DNA of 64,000 bases, from contig CACFVG010000002.1 of NCBI GenBank assembly GCA_902569725.1, forward strand, positions 1 through 64,000. Direction: 5' to 3'. Below are positions 46,117 to 58,173 of this stretch, piece by piece. Below the pieces are notes generated by a model that saw only the letters and a list, made by a program, of their open reading frames with translations, was not told the origin of the DNA and did not search any database. Position numbers and translations under genes: made by a program. Source of the stretch: an uncultured Pelagibacteraceae bacterium. GTDB lineage: Bacteria; Pseudomonadota; Alphaproteobacteria; Pelagibacterales; Pelagibacteraceae. Position 1 is the stretch's first letter. Each line of letters opens with the position of its first letter.

Positions 46117-48774
46117 TTATTTTTTTAGTTGTGCTTGTGCTGCAGCTAGTCTTGCTACTGGCACTCTATAAGGAGAACATGAAACATAATCTAAACCTAC
46201 ATCTGAACAAAAATGTATGCTTTTAGGATCTCCTCCATGCTCACCACATATACCTAATTTTATATTTTTATTTTGCTTTCTTCCTTTTTCTGATGCAATT
46301 TTAATAAGATCACCCACTCCTTCATCAACTGATATAAATGGGTCTATGTCAAAAATCTTGTTTTCAATATAATCATTTAAAAATTTACCACTATCATCTC
46401 TACTAATTCCAAATGTTGTCTGGGTTAAATCATTTGTTCCAAAGCTAAAAAATTCAGCATGTTTTGCTATATCTTTGGCTTTTATAGCGGCTCTTGGTAA
46501 TTCAATCATAGTTCCAACTAAAAATTTAATCTTTATTTCTTTTTGATCTTGAACTTTTTTTGCAGTTGTTATTACAAGATCTTTCATAATTTTTATTTCA
46601 GCTTCGGTAGATACTAAAGGTATCATTATTTCTGGAAATGCTGATTTTATTTTTTTCTTTTTTAACTCTGCCAATGCTTCAAAAATAGCTCTACATTGCA
46701 TTTGATAAATTTCAGGATAAGAAATTCCTAACCTGCAACCTCTATGGCCCAACATTGGATTTTGTTCATGTAACTCACTAATTCTAGCTTCAATCTCTTT
46801 AATAGATAATTTTAATTCATTTGCTACTTCGTTAATTTCTTTTGCAGTTCTTGGAAGAAATTCATGCAGTGGAGGATCCAATAATCTTACTGTAACCGGC
46901 AAACCACTCATAATTTTAAATATTTTAATAAAATCATTTTTTTGATGAGGTAAAAGTTTTTCTAATGCTTTATTTCTATCTTCTGTAGTTTTTGAAAGTA
47001 TCATTTCTCTTACAGATAAAATTCTTTCTTCGTCAAAAAACATATGTTCTGTTCTACACAGTCCTATTCCTTCTGCCCCAAAGTCTCTTGCAGTTTTTGT
47101 GTCTAATGGAGTTTCAGAATTTGTTCTAACTTTTAATTTTCTAAAACTATCTGCCCAGCCCATTAATTTTGAAAAATATCCTGAAATTTCAGGTTTTAAT
47201 TTTGGAACTTCTCCTTGAATAATTCTTCCTGTAGAGCCATCTATAGTAATTAAATCACCCTCTTTTATTTCTATAGATGCAGTTTTAAAAATTTTTCTAT
47301 CATAATTAATATCAATTTCACTTGAGCCTGAAACACATGGCCTACCCATTCCTCTTGCAACCACTGCTGCATGACTAGTCATTCCTCCTCTTGAAGTCAA
47401 TATTCCTTTTGCAGCATGCATACCGTGTATATCCTCTGGTGAAGTTTCTACTCTAACTAAAATTGTATCCTGCATCATTTCATTAAGTCTTTGGGCTTCA
47501 TCAGATGAAAAAACTACTTTTCCAGTAGCTGCGCCAGGAGAAGCTGGCAAACCTTTTGCAATAATATTTATTTTACCTTTTTCATCTAGAGTTGGATGTA
47601 AAAGTTTATCTAAAGAATGGGGGTCTATTCTCATAACTGCATCTTTCTTTGAAATTAATTTTTCTTTAACCATATCAACTGCAATTTTTACAGCTGATTT
47701 AGTTGTTCTTTTTCCAGACCTTGTTTGTAATATCCAAAGTTTATTATTCTCAACTGTGAACTCTACATCCTGCATATCTTTATAATGTCTTTCTAAATTT
47801 TTTAAAATTTTATCCAGCTGTTTAAAAATGGTAGGCATTGACTCTTCTAATGAACTCTCTTTAGCTTTAGCTTCAATTCTGGCTTTTTTTGTTATGTATT
47901 GTGGAGTTCTTGTGCCTCCAACCACATCTTCTCCCTGAGCATTAATTAAATATTCTCCATAAATTTCATTTGAGCCTGTTGATGGGTTTCTTGTAAAAAC
48001 TACACCTGTTGCACAATCTTGGCCCATATTACCAAAAACCATTAACTGAACATTAACTGCTGTACCCCAGTCAGAGGGTATTTGATTAAGTTTTCTATAA
48101 ACTTTTGCTCTGTTACTTTGCCAAGATAAAAATACTGCTGATATAGCTCCTATTAATTGCTCATTTACATCCTGAGGAAAATCTTTTTTTGTTTTTTCTT
48201 TTACAATGTTCTTAAAATCTTTGATTAACCCATCCCAATCATTTTCGTCTAACTCATTATCTAACAAAACTCCTTTGGTTAGTTTATAATTTTCAATAAG
48301 CTCTTCAAAATTGTAATTTTCAACCCCCAAAACAACGTTTGAGTACATTTGAATAAAACGTCTATAACTATCTTTTGCAAATCTAAAATTTGATGTTTTT
48401 TTAGCAAGAGCTTGGACAGTTTTATCATTTAGTCCTAAATTTAAAATCGTATCCATCATACCAGGCATTGACACTCTAGCACCAGATCTAACGGAAACTA
48501 GCAAAGGATTTTTTAAGTCTCCAAATTTTTTTCCAGAATTTTTTTCCATATTTTTTATTTCAACTTTGATCTGTTTTAATATTTTTGGAACAATTTTTTT
48601 ATTATTTTTATAAAATAAATCACAAACTTCAGTAGAAATAGTAAATCCAGAAGGAACAGGATATCCAAGTCTTCCCATTTCAGCAAGATTTGCTCCCTTT
48701 CCTCCTAAAATATTTTTTGGAATTTTGATTCTCTTTGTTTCTTTAGATTTAAAATTAAAAACTAATTTTTTCAC
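46117..48774 (-). CDS. ppdK: Pyruvate, phosphate dikinase
   Basis: An 885-residue PPDK interconverting pyruvate + ATP + Pi and PEP + AMP + PPi. The N-terminal ATP-grasp domain begins GGKGANLAEMGRLGYPVPSG. The phosphohistidine is in GGMTSHAAVVARGMG (about 460), and the PEP-binding barrel contains GEGIGLCRTEHMFF and GICGEHGGDP. Full family length. The start is GTG, sharing one base with the glyS stop (TAGTG). It permits gluconeogenic or PPi-saving glycolytic flow. Confidence 0.97.
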   Translation of the reverse strand: MKKLVFNFKSKETKRIKIPKNILGGKGANLAEMGRLGYPVPSGFTISTEVCDLFYKNNKKIVPKILKQIKVEIKNMEKNSGKKFGDLKNPLLVSVRSGARVSMPGMMDTILNLGLNDKTVQALAKKTSNFRFAKDSYRRFIQMYSNVVLGVENYNFEELIENYKLTKGVLLDNELDENDWDGLIKDFKNIVKEKTKKDFPQDVNEQLIGAISAVFLSWQSNRAKVYRKLNQIPSDWGTAVNVQLMVFGNMGQDCATGVVFTRNPSTGSNEIYGEYLINAQGEDVVGGTRTPQYITKKARIEAKAKESSLEESMPTIFKQLDKILKNLERHYKDMQDVEFTVENNKLWILQTRSGKRTTKSAVKIAVDMVKEKLISKKDAVMRIDPHSLDKLLHPTLDEKGKINIIAKGLPASPGAATGKVVFSSDEAQRLNEMMQDTILVRVETSPEDIHGMHAAKGILTSRGGMTSHAAVVARGMGRPCVSGSSEIDINYDRKIFKTASIEIKEGDLITIDGSTGRIIQGEVPKLKPEISGYFSKLMGWADSFRKLKVRTNSETPLDTKTARDFGAEGIGLCRTEHMFFDEERILSVREMILSKTTEDRNKALEKLLPHQKNDFIKIFKIMSGLPVTVRLLDPPLHEFLPRTAKEINEVANELKLSIKEIEARISELHEQNPMLGHRGCRLGISYPEIYQMQCRAIFEALAELKKKKIKSAFPEIMIPLVSTEAEIKIMKDLVITTAKKVQDQKEIKIKFLVGTMIELPRAAIKAKDIAKHAEFFSFGTNDLTQTTFGISRDDSGKFLNDYIENKIFDIDPFISVDEGVGDLIKIASEKGRKQNKNIKLGICGEHGGDPKSIHFCSDVGLDYVSCSPYRVPVARLAAAQAQLKK

Positions 48775-50843
48775 TATAAGCTTTCTACTTTAGAAAAATT
48801 TAAATAATTATCGAAGGTTTTACATAACATCTGCAAAATTTCTAGTCTATTTTTTTTAATTAATACATCTTCGTCATTTACTATTACATTCTCAAAAAAG
48901 TCGTTTACTTCTTTTTTAGCTGATGACAGAATTTTTAAAATACCTTCGTAATCATCTTCTCTGCTAACACTTGTAAAATCTTTCCTTATTTCGTGAATTT
49001 TTTTATAAAGCGCTTTTTCAAATTCATTTTTAAACAGTCCTGGATCTGCGTAGCCTGCAAGTTCTAATTTGTTATTTTTATACTCGTTAGAAATAATATT
49101 TGATGCTCTTTTATAACTAAACATCAAATCTTTTCCGATTTCTTTTGAAATTAATTTATTTAAAGTTGAAGTTTTTTTATAAATTTTCAAAATGTTATCA
49201 ATGTTATAATTCAAATTTACACTCTCAATAATATCATTCCTTATTTCTTTTTCTTTCATAAAGTTTTTGTATCTATCGTGAAAAAATTCTGAAAGATCTT
49301 TTTGAACATTCTTCGAATTAAAAATAATATTTTGTTCACTATATAATTGACAACTATAATTAATTAGATCCCTTAATTTTAAATCTTTATTATTTTCTAA
49401 AATCATTTTTAATAAACCAATTGCTGATCTTCTTAGCGCATATGGATCTTTAGAACTTGAAGGTTTTAAATCTAGGCCAAAAAAACCTACTAACGAGTCT
49501 AGTTTGTCACTCAATGATAATGCAATGCTATAAGGCTTTTTTGGAATCTTGCTTTCCAGCCCTGTTGGCAAATAATGTTCACTTACAGCAATACAAACTT
49601 CTTTTTCAAAACCCTGTGCTTCAGCAAAATAGCCTCCTAATATACCTTGTAATTCTGGAAATTCCCCAACAAGATCTGAGAGCAAATCTACCTTGCATAT
49701 TGAAGATGCAATTTCTATTTTTTCTTTACTAATTAATAATTCGTCTGAAATAAGACTGCTTAATTTTCTTATTCTCTGAACTTTATCATAATAGCTCCCT
49801 AGACCCTTAAAATAATTTATATTTTTTAATTTAGATATTTGCTTTACCAAATTTTGCGACTTATTTTTATTCCAAAAAAATTCTGCATCACTTAATCTTG
49901 CATCGATTACTCTTTCATTGCCAATTTTTACTAATTTTTTTGGATCACTTGAATCTGAGACAATAAAAAAGTTATTTGTTAAATTGTCTTTTTTATCAAA
50001 TGTTGGAAAATACTTTTGATGATGTTGCATTGTTATTGTAATAATTTCTTTTGGTATATTTAGATATTTTTTATCAAATGTGCATAAGATTACTTTCGGT
50101 TTTTCAACAATATCTGTTACCTCGTTTAGCAACTTGTCATTGATATTTATTTGAAGGTTTTTTTTTTTGGAAAGGTCCGTTAATTTTTTTTTTATATATT
50201 TTTTTCTTGTATCATTATCAATAATTATATTTAACTTTTTAAAATAAGAAAAATATGAATTAATATTTTTAAATATTTTTATTTTTTCTTCAAAATCTTT
50301 ATCTATATAAGTTGCATTTGAACTTAATAAATGGTGAAATTTAAAATTTAAGGGCTTGTTATCAAAAATTGCAAGTATTGACTTTAAAGGTCTACCCCAA
50401 TAAAGATTGTGCTCTCCCCATTTCATTGATTTTTTCCAGGATAAATTTTCTAATATTTTTGGAATATTGGCTTTTAATACATCAGCTGATTTAATCTTTT
50501 TTGATGGTTTTTTATAAAAAAAAAACTCACCTCTATCTGTGTTTTTTTTATAAATATCTTGTTTTTGTATCAAATTTGATTTTAAAAAACCCTCTATTGC
50601 ATTATCTGGGGCTTTGACATTTGGACCTCTTATCTCTTGTGATTTTTGATGTATTTCTCTTTCAATTTTTTTAAAACATAAAACTAATCTATTAGGTGTA
50701 GAAATAACTTTAGCATCATCTTTATAATTTATATTTTCTTTTTCAAAAAATTTTTTAAAACTTCCAAGTAAATTTATTCTTGCATTAGATTGTAAATTAG
50801 CAGGTATTTCTTCACTAAATAATTCTAATAAAAATTCAGCCAT
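48774..50843 (-). CDS. glyS: Glycyl-tRNA synthetase beta subunit
   Basis: A 689-residue beta subunit of the tetrameric bacterial GlyRS. The proper start is the ATG at 50843 (MAEFLLELFSEEIPANLQ); the ORF-track extension runs back into glyQ. The TITMQHHQKYFPTF, VIDARLSDAEFFWNK and KDPYALRR segments are typical. The ATG lies just past the glyQ stop. Works with GlyQ to charge tRNA-Gly. Confidence 0.97.
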   Translation of the reverse strand: MAEFLLELFSEEIPANLQSNARINLLGSFKKFFEKENINYKDDAKVISTPNRLVLCFKKIEREIHQKSQEIRGPNVKAPDNAIEGFLKSNLIQKQDIYKKNTDRGEFFFYKKPSKKIKSADVLKANIPKILENLSWKKSMKWGEHNLYWGRPLKSILAIFDNKPLNFKFHHLLSSNATYIDKDFEEKIKIFKNINSYFSYFKKLNIIIDNDTRKKYIKKKLTDLSKKKNLQININDKLLNEVTDIVEKPKVILCTFDKKYLNIPKEIITITMQHHQKYFPTFDKKDNLTNNFFIVSDSSDPKKLVKIGNERVIDARLSDAEFFWNKNKSQNLVKQISKLKNINYFKGLGSYYDKVQRIRKLSSLISDELLISKEKIEIASSICKVDLLSDLVGEFPELQGILGGYFAEAQGFEKEVCIAVSEHYLPTGLESKIPKKPYSIALSLSDKLDSLVGFFGLDLKPSSSKDPYALRRSAIGLLKMILENNKDLKLRDLINYSCQLYSEQNIIFNSKNVQKDLSEFFHDRYKNFMKEKEIRNDIIESVNLNYNIDNILKIYKKTSTLNKLISKEIGKDLMFSYKRASNIISNEYKNNKLELAGYADPGLFKNEFEKALYKKIHEIRKDFTSVSREDDYEGILKILSSAKKEVNDFFENVIVNDEDVLIKKNRLEILQMLCKTFDNYLNFSKVESL

Positions 50844-50844
50844 T

Positions 50845-51726
50845 TTAGTTTTGACTTTCGAGCCAAATCTGACCAACATCTTTCGTAAGATCTCTAATCC
50901 TTGCTATATACTCAGCTCTTTGTGCAACACTTATTACTCCTCTAGCATCTAGTATATTAAAAATATGACTAGCTTTTAAACACTGATCATAAGCTGGTAA
51001 AGATAGTTTACTTTCTATCAAAGATTTAGATTCTTTCTCTATCATATCAAATATTTTAAATAAATTATTAGTATTAGCTAATTCAAAATTGTATTTTGAA
51101 AATTCTTTTTCTGACTGGTGAAATACATCTCGATATAAAATTCCATCATTATTCCATTCTAAATCAAAAACATTTTTTTTTCCTTGCGTAAACATACAAA
51201 GTCTTTCTAATCCATATGTTAATTCAACAGAAATAGGATTACATTCGATTCCAGTCATTTGTTGAAAATAAGTGAATTGAGTTATTTCCATACCATCACA
51301 CCAAACCTCCCACCCAAGACCAGCAGCTCCTAATGTTGGACTTTCCCAATCATCTTCAACAAATCTTATATCGTGTTCTTTGTGTTTAATGCCAATTGCT
51401 GAAAGACTGTTTAAGTAAAGTTTTTTTATATTTTTCGGTGACGGTTTAATTAAAACTTGAAATTGATAATAGTGCTGAAGTCTATTTGGATTTTCTCCAT
51501 ATCTTCCATCCGTTGGTCTTCTTGAGGGTTGAACATATGCTGTTCTCCACGGCTTACTTCCTAGAGATCTAAGTGTTGTAGCAGGATGAAATGTTCCTGC
51601 TCCAACTTCTAAATCATATGGTTGTAAAATTACACATCCATGTTTGCTCCAATATTTTTGTAAATTCAAGATTGTATCTTGAAATGATTGATGTTTAAGT
51701 TTTTTAATTTTTTTTTTAGAAGCCAT
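50845..51726 (-). CDS. glyQ: Glycyl-tRNA synthetase alpha subunit
   Basis: A 293-residue class II catalytic subunit. Typical segments are [55 protein letters not shown] and [20 protein letters not shown]. It overlaps sppA by 11 bases and leads into glyS. The basic N-terminus (KKKIKKLK) is slightly longer than usual. Confidence 0.98.
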   Translation of the reverse strand: MASKKKIKKLKHQSFQDTILNLQKYWSKHGCVILQPYDLEVGAGTFHPATTLRSLGSKPWRTAYVQPSRRPTDGRYGENPNRLQHYYQFQVLIKPSPKNIKKLYLNSLSAIGIKHKEHDIRFVEDDWESPTLGAAGLGWEVWCDGMEITQFTYFQQMTGIECNPISVELTYGLERLCMFTQGKKNVFDLEWNNDGILYRDVFHQSEKEFSKYNFELANTNNLFKIFDMIEKESKSLIESKLSLPAYDQCLKASHIFNILDARGVISVAQRAEYIARIRDLTKDVGQIWLESQN

Positions 51727-52522
51727 ACCTTTGCCAGATAGATCTTTCTTCTAAAATACTAATTGCTTGTTCTGTATGATTTTCTGAAGATAATTTTCTA
51801 GCTAGCCAGCCTTTTGCTTTTTCGAACTTTTTAATTATTATTTTTTCACCAAATTTTTCTCTCAAAATTTGATCAGCATTACCTATTCCATCTATTAATC
51901 CGAGTTCTTTTGCTTTTCTACCTGACCAAAATTCTCCTGAGAATAATTCTATTCCACTATCTTTTTTTAACTTTGTTGACCTGCTGTTCTCTACAACTTC
52001 AATAAAATCTTTATGAAGATCAAGCTGAATAGTTTTTAATCTTTCAATATCTTCTTTTTTTTCTTCCATAAAAGGATCTAGTGTACTTTTATTTTTACCA
52101 GCAGTATAAACTCTTCTTTGAACTCCTATTTTATTTATAAGGTCTTTAAAACCAAAAGATGAAAAAATCACACCTATTGATCCCACTATAGAGCTTTGAT
52201 TTGCATAAATTTCATCTCCAGCACATGCAATTAAATATCCTCCAGACGCAGCTACATCTTCGGCAAAAATTATTACTTTTTTCTTATTTTTTTTTGCCTG
52301 CGATCTAATAAAATCATGTATTAGATGTGATTGAACAGGAGATCCTCCTGGTGAATTAATAGAAATGGCTACTGCAGGCGCTTTTTTAATTGAGAAAGCT
52401 TTTTTAATTATTTCTTCTTGTCCTGCAAAATCAATCCCTTGTTTAAATTTTCCAACATTACCTATAACTCCACTAAGTTTAATGTGTGGTATAATTTTTT
52501 TTTTTTTAAAAAAAGAGAACAT
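51716..52522 (-). CDS. sppA: Signal peptide peptidase SppA-type S49 serine protease
   Basis: A 268-residue S49 peptidase of the short form that degrades remnant signal peptides. [13 protein letters not shown] marks the oxyanion region near 58, and [20 protein letters not shown] contains the catalytic Ser (about 94). [13 protein letters not shown] holds the Lys base (about 145). No obvious membrane anchor is visible at the N-terminus, unlike E. coli SppA. First gene of sppA-glyQ-glyS-ppdK. Confidence 0.92.
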   Translation of the reverse strand: MFSFFKKKKIIPHIKLSGVIGNVGKFKQGIDFAGQEEIIKKAFSIKKAPAVAISINSPGGSPVQSHLIHDFIRSQAKKNKKKVIIFAEDVAASGGYLIACAGDEIYANQSSIVGSIGVIFSSFGFKDLINKIGVQRRVYTAGKNKSTLDPFMEEKKEDIERLKTIQLDLHKDFIEVVENSRSTKLKKDSGIELFSGEFWSGRKAKELGLIDGIGNADQILREKFGEKIIIKKFEKAKGWLARKLSSENHTEQAISILEERSIWQRYGF

Positions 52523-52631
52523 ACTTATGCTTATAAAATTTTTGGTTTAATATAAAGTCTACTTATAGTTGAAGTTTTAGGTGCGTCAATTGATAAGTAT
52601 AATATTGCGTTAATTATACTAGTTTAATTAG

Positions 52632-53645
52632 ATGGGAACAGTTGTTCAATTAAAAAATAAGATAAATAATTCATATTCAGAACTTAAAATTTCAGTTGAA
52701 GAAAAATTAGTATTAGTTGAAGAGAAAATTAAATTAAAATTATCTAGCAAAGTAAGTCTTGTAGATCAAATGACAAGCTACCATTTAAGAACTGGTGGAA
52801 AAAGACTTAGAGCTCTTCTCACATTAGGAGCAGCTAAAATTTGTGGATACTCTAAAGGTGGCAGAGATATAAATTTAGCAGCTTGTGTAGAATTAATTCA
52901 TGCTGCTACACTTATGCACGATGACGTAATCGACAATAGTAAAATTAGAAGAGGGAAAAAAACCTTAAATAATATTTGGGGAAATCAATCATCAATTTTA
53001 GTTGGCGACTATTTATTAAGTAGATGCTTTGAAATGATGGTCGAGGATGAAAATTTGGAAATATTAAAACTACTTTCTTCTACTTCTGCAGAAATTTCAC
53101 AAGGTGAAGTCTTACAACTACAACATAAAGGTGAAATAGATATGCTTGAAGAAACTTACCTAAAAATAATTTCTGCAAAAACAGCTTCTCTTTTTGCAGC
53201 TGCAACAAAAGTTGGTTCTATTTTAGCTAATAAAGAGAATAAAATTAAAGAAGCTTTAGAGTTTTATGGAAAAAATCTTGGACTTACTTTTCAAATAGCT
53301 GATGATACCTTGGACTATAATTCAGAACTCAAATTTTTTGGAAAAAAAATAGGTAATGATTTTTATGAAGGAAAAGTTACTTTGCCAATTATTCTTTTAT
53401 ACCAAAAAGCTAATAATAAAGAAAAATTTGAGTTGAAGAAATTATTTGAAAAAGATGAGAGAAACGAAGAAGAGTTTAAAAAAGTTTTATTAATGATTCA
53501 AAATTATAATATAATTTCAAGTTCTTACGCAAAAGCAGAGTATTTTATTAACCTTGCTTCCAATTCATTGAGTATTTTTGAAGAGTCTAAAGAGAAGGAA
53601 ATTCTCAAAAATCTAACTTCATTTAGTTTAGAAAGATCTTATTAA
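52632..53645 (+). CDS. ispB: Polyprenyl (octa/decaprenyl) diphosphate synthase
   Basis: A 337-residue trans-prenyltransferase making the side chain of ubiquinone. The first Asp-rich motif is LMHDDVIDNS (about 97), the second is ADDTLDYNS (about 219), and GGKRLRALL is the substrate-binding KxxR segment. Divergent from sppA. Chain length depends on residues upstream of the first motif and cannot be fixed here. The stop overlaps convergent pdxH by 4 bases. Confidence 0.94.
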   Translation: MGTVVQLKNKINNSYSELKISVEEKLVLVEEKIKLKLSSKVSLVDQMTSYHLRTGGKRLRALLTLGAAKICGYSKGGRDINLAACVELIHAATLMHDDVIDNSKIRRGKKTLNNIWGNQSSILVGDYLLSRCFEMMVEDENLEILKLLSSTSAEISQGEVLQLQHKGEIDMLEETYLKIISAKTASLFAAATKVGSILANKENKIKEALEFYGKNLGLTFQIADDTLDYNSELKFFGKKIGNDFYEGKVTLPIILLYQKANNKEKFELKKLFEKDERNEEEFKKVLLMIQNYNIISSSYAKAEYFINLASNSLSIFEESKEKEILKNLTSFSLERSY

Positions 53646-54268
53646 GGGCTTAAGAGATTTTTTTCCCACTTATCATTATCTTTTCTAGTATAATGCAGTC
53701 TTTCATGTATTCTGTCTTTTCCATCAAGCCAAAATTCAATTTCAACAGGATATAAATTCCATCCTGACCAGTTTTTGGGTCTTGGTATATTTTTTTCATT
53801 TGGATATTTTTTCTTAAATTCTTCAATTAAATTTAGTAACTCATCTCTGGATTTTAAAACAGTACTTTGCTTTGACGCCCATGCTCCTATTCTACTTCCA
53901 TATGATCTACTATTGTAATAATTGTCAGCATCGGTATCTGAAACATTTGACAATTTCCCAGTAATTCTAACCTGTCTCAATAATGATTTCCAATGAAAAC
54001 ACATTGATGCATTTGGGTTAGATTTTATTTCATTACTTTTTTGACTATTTAAATTTGTATAAAAAATAAATCCTTTTTCGTTAAAGTCTTTAAGCAAAAC
54101 CATTCTAACAGAAGGTATTCCATTTTTTCCTGTGGTTGCTAAAGCTAAGGCATTTGGGTCGTTAATTTCAGTTTTTTTAGCTTCGTTGAACCAGTCTAGA
54201 AACAAATCTATTGGATTATCTAAATCCTTGAAGCATAAATCTAGACCTATCGAATTTTTTTGATTCAT
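53642..54268 (-). CDS. pdxH: Pyridoxamine 5'-phosphate oxidase
   Basis: A 208-residue FMN enzyme producing pyridoxal 5'-phosphate. [20 protein letters not shown] is the FMN-binding region, [16 protein letters not shown] is the core strand, and the C-terminal [19 protein letters not shown] and RIHERLHY carry the substrate and phosphate-binding residues. Divergent from aroC across about 33 bases. Confidence 0.96.
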   Translation of the reverse strand: MNQKNSIGLDLCFKDLDNPIDLFLDWFNEAKKTEINDPNALALATTGKNGIPSVRMVLLKDFNEKGFIFYTNLNSQKSNEIKSNPNASMCFHWKSLLRQVRITGKLSNVSDTDADNYYNSRSYGSRIGAWASKQSTVLKSRDELLNLIEEFKKKYPNEKNIPRPKNWSGWNLYPVEIEFWLDGKDRIHERLHYTRKDNDKWEKNLLSP

Positions 54269-54301
54269 AATTTCAACAAAATAACTTATATAATATATTT
54301 A

Positions 54302-55387
54302 ATGTCATTTAATACTTTTGGAAAGATATTTCGTTTTACTACTTGGGGTGAGTCTCACGGACCTGCTATAGGGTGTGTGGTAGATGGCTGCCCCCCAGAT
54401 ATAAAAATAACTGAAAAAGACATACAAATTGAACTTAATAAAAGAAAACCAGGTCAATCAAAATTCACAACTCAAAGAAAAGAAGATGATAAAGTGAATG
54501 TTTTGTCAGGTGTATTTGAAGGGAAAACAACTGGCGCTCCGATTTCAATGATAATTTACAATAAAGATATGAGATCAAGAGATTACGAAACAATAAAAAA
54601 TAAATTTAGACCAGGCCATGCTGATTATACATACTTTAAAAAATATGGAATAAGAGATTACCGTGGAGGAGGAAGACAATCAGCTAGAGAAACTGCCAGT
54701 AGAGTAGCCGCTGGAGCTATAGCAAAAAAAGTTTTAGAAAATAAATTAGGAAAAAAATATAAAGCAATTGGAGCAGTTACCCAACTTGGTATTCTTGGAT
54801 GTGACACAAAAAATTGGAATGATAATTTAATAAATAAAAATCCATTTTTTTGTCCTGACAAATCTATTTTAAAACTATGGGAAAAATATTTACTTGGTAT
54901 TAGAAAATCTGGTTCTTCTTGTGGCGCAACTATTGAAATAAGAGTAAGAGGGGTTCCTGTAGGATTAGGAGCACCAATTTATTCAAAATTAGATATGGAT
55001 TTGGCTTCTGCAATGATGAGTATAAATGCTGTAAAAGGAGTCAATATTGGATCAGGAATGAATTCAGCATTTTTAACTGGAGAAGAAAATTCTGATGAAA
55101 TTGTCCAAAAAGGAAAACATCCTATATTTAAATCTAATAACGCTGGAGGAATTCTTGGAGGAATTTCGAGTGGACAAGAAATTATAGTATCTTTTGCAGT
55201 AAAGCCAACATCATCAATATTAATATCAAGAAAAACAATAGATAAATTCGGCAAAAATACTTCTATATCAGTTAAAGGAAGACACGATCCTTGCGTAGGA
55301 ATAAGAGCTGTTCCAATTGGAGAAGCGATGGCACATTGCGTTATATTAGATCATTATTTAATGAATAAAGCCCAGTGTGGTAAATAA
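54302..55387 (+). CDS. aroC: Chorismate synthase
   Basis: A 361-residue FMN-dependent enzyme of the shikimate pathway. The real start is ATG at 54302 ([20 protein letters not shown]), not the TTG 42 bases upstream in the track. Other signatures are [32 protein letters not shown] and [18 protein letters not shown]. Convergent with dxs, 3 bases apart. Confidence 0.98.
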   Translation: MSFNTFGKIFRFTTWGESHGPAIGCVVDGCPPDIKITEKDIQIELNKRKPGQSKFTTQRKEDDKVNVLSGVFEGKTTGAPISMIIYNKDMRSRDYETIKNKFRPGHADYTYFKKYGIRDYRGGGRQSARETASRVAAGAIAKKVLENKLGKKYKAIGAVTQLGILGCDTKNWNDNLINKNPFFCPDKSILKLWEKYLLGIRKSGSSCGATIEIRVRGVPVGLGAPIYSKLDMDLASAMMSINAVKGVNIGSGMNSAFLTGEENSDEIVQKGKHPIFKSNNAGGILGGISSGQEIIVSFAVKPTSSILISRKTIDKFGKNTSISVKGRHDPCVGIRAVPIGEAMAHCVILDHYLMNKAQCGK

Positions 55388-55390
55388 ATT

Positions 55391-57304
55391 TTAATTTTTT
55401 TTTTGTAAAATAATTTTTGAATTTAAAGTGTCAAAAACTTTTGAAACTATTGCTTCAGCATCAAGACCAGCTTCTTTGTACATAATTTCTGGTTTATTGT
55501 GATCTATAAACTTGTCTGGAAGGATCATAGATCTAAATTTTAAATTATTATCTAATAATTTTTTTTCTGACAAAAATTGACTAACATGTGAGCCAAATCC
55601 ACCTAATGAACCCTCTTCGATTGTAATTAATGCTTCATGATTAGTTGATATTTCCCAAATTAAATTTTCATCTAGTGGTTTTGCAAATCTTGCATCAACC
55701 AAGGTAATTCCAATACCTTTTTTATTTAATATTTCATTAGCTAGCAAACATTCATTTAATCTTGCACCAAAATTAATTATTGCAACTTTTTTTCCTTCCA
55801 AGATTATTCTTCCCTTTCCTATTTCAATTTTTTCATCAATACCTGGCAGTTCAACTCCTACACCATTGCCTCTAGGGTATCTTAAAGCAGATGGGCTACT
55901 ATTTATATCAACAGAAGTATTAATCATTCTTACAAGCTCAGCTTCATCACTCGCTGCCATAACAATAAAATTTGGTAGTGCTGACAAATAAGTGATATCA
56001 AATGATCCTGCGTGCGTTGGTCCATCTGCTCCCACAAGTCCAGCTCTATCTATCGCAAATCTAACAGGGAGGTTTTGAATTGCTACATCATGAACAACTT
56101 GATCATAAGCCCTTTGTAAAAAAGTTGAATATATTGCTGCATAAGGTTTATAACCCTCAGTAGCTAATCCAGCGGCAAAAGTGACCGCATGCTGTTCTGC
56201 AATCCCTACATCAAACATTCTATTTGGAAACTTTTCAGAGAATAAATCCATTCCTGTCCCAGAAGGCATTGCTGCAGTTATTCCAATTATTTTGCTATCT
56301 TTTTCAGCGTGTTTAATTAAAGTTTTTGCAAAAACTTTTGTGTAAGATGGTGTGTTGGATTTACTTTTTTCCTGAATACCAGTTTTTATATTAAATTTTG
56401 TAACTCCATGGTATTTGTCATGTGATTTTTCTGCAAATTCATATCCTTTGCCTTTCTCAGTTTTAATATGAATCATTATTGGTCCTTCGTGGTTTAATTT
56501 TTTTGCGTTATGTAAAACTAGTATTAAATTATCTAAGTCATAACCATCAATTGGACCAACATAATAAAATCCTAGTGAGCTAAATAAAGTGCCGCCTGTT
56601 ACAGCTGATCTCAAAAAATCTTCTGCTTTTTTGGCCTTATCACTAAACCTCTTAGAAAAAGCTGAAATTATCAGTTTAAATGTTTCTCGCAAACTAAAGT
56701 AAATTTTTCCTGATAGAATTTTTGCAAGATATGTGCTCATTGCTCCTACAGGTTTTGCAATTGACATATCGTTGTCGTTTAATATTACAATCATTTTTGT
56801 TTTTGAGGATCCAGCATTATTCATAGCTTCGTAAGCCATACCGGCACTTATAGCTCCATCTCCTATTACCGCGATTACTTGGTTTGTTTTTTTTTCTAGC
56901 TTATTTGCTGTTGCTATACCGAGTGCAGCTGAAATTGATGTTGAACTATGAGCTGCTCCAAATGGATCGTACTCGCTCTCAGATCTTTTTGTAAAACCTG
57001 ATAGACCTTTGCCTTGTCTTAAAGTTTTAATTTTATCCTTTCTGCCAGTTAATATTTTGTGAGGATAAGTTTGATGGCCAACATCCCAAACAATTTTATC
57101 ATTTGGAGTATCAAATACATAATGTAAAGCTATTGTTAATTCCACAACTCCTAAGCCAGCCCCAAGATGTCCTCCTGTAACTGAAACAGCATCTATCATT
57201 TCCTCTCTAACCTCATTGGCTAAAATTTTTAATTCTGGTATTTTAAGATTTTTTATATCAGAAGGAAAATTAACTTTATTTAGGTATTTATATTTTTTTA
57301 TCAC
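55391..57304 (-). CDS. dxs: 1-deoxy-D-xylulose-5-phosphate synthase
   Basis: A 637-residue ThDP enzyme starting the MEP isoprenoid pathway from pyruvate and glyceraldehyde 3-phosphate. The [15 protein letters not shown] segment, ThDP motif [16 protein letters not shown] (about 152) and transketolase-like [15 protein letters not shown] (about 370) are present. It overlaps ispA by 4 bases; xseB-ispA-dxs is a classical gene order. Confidence 0.97.
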   Translation of the reverse strand: MIKKYKYLNKVNFPSDIKNLKIPELKILANEVREEMIDAVSVTGGHLGAGLGVVELTIALHYVFDTPNDKIVWDVGHQTYPHKILTGRKDKIKTLRQGKGLSGFTKRSESEYDPFGAAHSSTSISAALGIATANKLEKKTNQVIAVIGDGAISAGMAYEAMNNAGSSKTKMIVILNDNDMSIAKPVGAMSTYLAKILSGKIYFSLRETFKLIISAFSKRFSDKAKKAEDFLRSAVTGGTLFSSLGFYYVGPIDGYDLDNLILVLHNAKKLNHEGPIMIHIKTEKGKGYEFAEKSHDKYHGVTKFNIKTGIQEKSKSNTPSYTKVFAKTLIKHAEKDSKIIGITAAMPSGTGMDLFSEKFPNRMFDVGIAEQHAVTFAAGLATEGYKPYAAIYSTFLQRAYDQVVHDVAIQNLPVRFAIDRAGLVGADGPTHAGSFDITYLSALPNFIVMAASDEAELVRMINTSVDINSSPSALRYPRGNGVGVELPGIDEKIEIGKGRIILEGKKVAIINFGARLNECLLANEILNKKGIGITLVDARFAKPLDENLIWEISTNHEALITIEEGSLGGFGSHVSQFLSEKKLLDNNLKFRSMILPDKFIDHNKPEIMYKEAGLDAEAIVSKVFDTLNSKIILQKKN

Positions 57305-58173
57305 TTTTTTCTTTCAAAAATAAATTGAACTGTTTTTTTTAAATTTTCACTTTTTTTTCCGTAATTATTTATTTTTTTTAAAATATTTTTTTTTATTTTG
57401 TTGGTGTATTTAATAGTATTTTTGTAACCCAGTAAACTGATTAAAGTGGCTTTCCCTTTTTTTTCATCTTTTTTTGTTTTTTTTCCAGCTTTTTTTGTAA
57501 TTCCTTTATAATCAATTAGGTCGTCGGTAATTTGAAATAATAATCCAATTTCATATCCTATTTTTTCAAAATATCTTAAAGTATTCGTTGATTTATTTGA
57601 AATTAGCGCAGGAGCAATACAGCAAAATGCAAATAATTTTCCAGTTTTTTTTATTTGCATATCAATTATTTTATTTTTTTTTATTTTTTTTCTTTCATAA
57701 CTTAGGTCCAAATATTGACCTCCTGCTATTCCAGTATGTCCTGAACATTTGGAAATAAGGTAAATCAATTCAACTTTTGTTTTTTTTTTTAACAACAAAC
57801 TTTTGTCACTTAGTATTTCAAATGCTAATGTGAGTAGTGAATTTCCTGCAAGAACAGCAGTTGCTTCTCCAAATTTTTTGTGTGTAGAAAGTTTGCCTCT
57901 TCTAATTGAGTCATTATCCATACAAGGCAAGTCATCATGAATTAAAGAATAAGCATGTATACACTCTACGGCTGCTCCTATTTTAATTAAAGTCCTATAA
58001 TTTAAATTAAAAATTCTTCCAATATCAACTAAAATTTTAGATCTTATTTTTTTTCCACCAGGCAGCAATCCATACTTCATTGATCTAATCAATTCAGTTT
58101 TCGATTGCTTTTTAACATATAGTTTCAAAAATCTATTTGTATCTTTTGCAATACGATTTAAATCTTTAATCAT
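57301..58173 (-). CDS. ispA: Short-chain prenyl diphosphate synthase (farnesyl type)
   Basis: A 290-residue trans-prenyltransferase. [17 protein letters not shown] is the first Asp-rich motif (DDxxxxD form, as in bacterial FPP synthases), and [10 protein letters not shown] is the second. Overlaps xseB by 8 bases and dxs by 4. Produces FPP, or GGPP, for IspB and for cell-wall lipid carriers. The C-terminal tail is unusually lysine-rich. Confidence 0.94.
   Translation of the reverse strand: MIKDLNRIAKDTNRFLKLYVKKQSKTELIRSMKYGLLPGGKKIRSKILVDIGRIFNLNYRTLIKIGAAVECIHAYSLIHDDLPCMDNDSIRRGKLSTHKKFGEATAVLAGNSLLTLAFEILSDKSLLLKKKTKVELIYLISKCSGHTGIAGGQYLDLSYERKKIKKNKIIDMQIKKTGKLFAFCCIAPALISNKSTNTLRYFEKIGYEIGLLFQITDDLIDYKGITKKAGKKTKKDEKKGKATLISLLGYKNTIKYTNKIKKNILKKINNYGKKSENLKKTVQFIFERKK

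Noticed and set aside
50844-50879. Longer glyS start in the ORF track ([12 protein letters not shown]...)
   Set aside because: It runs inside glyQ; conserved GlyS proteins begin at MAEFLLELF, encoded at 50843.
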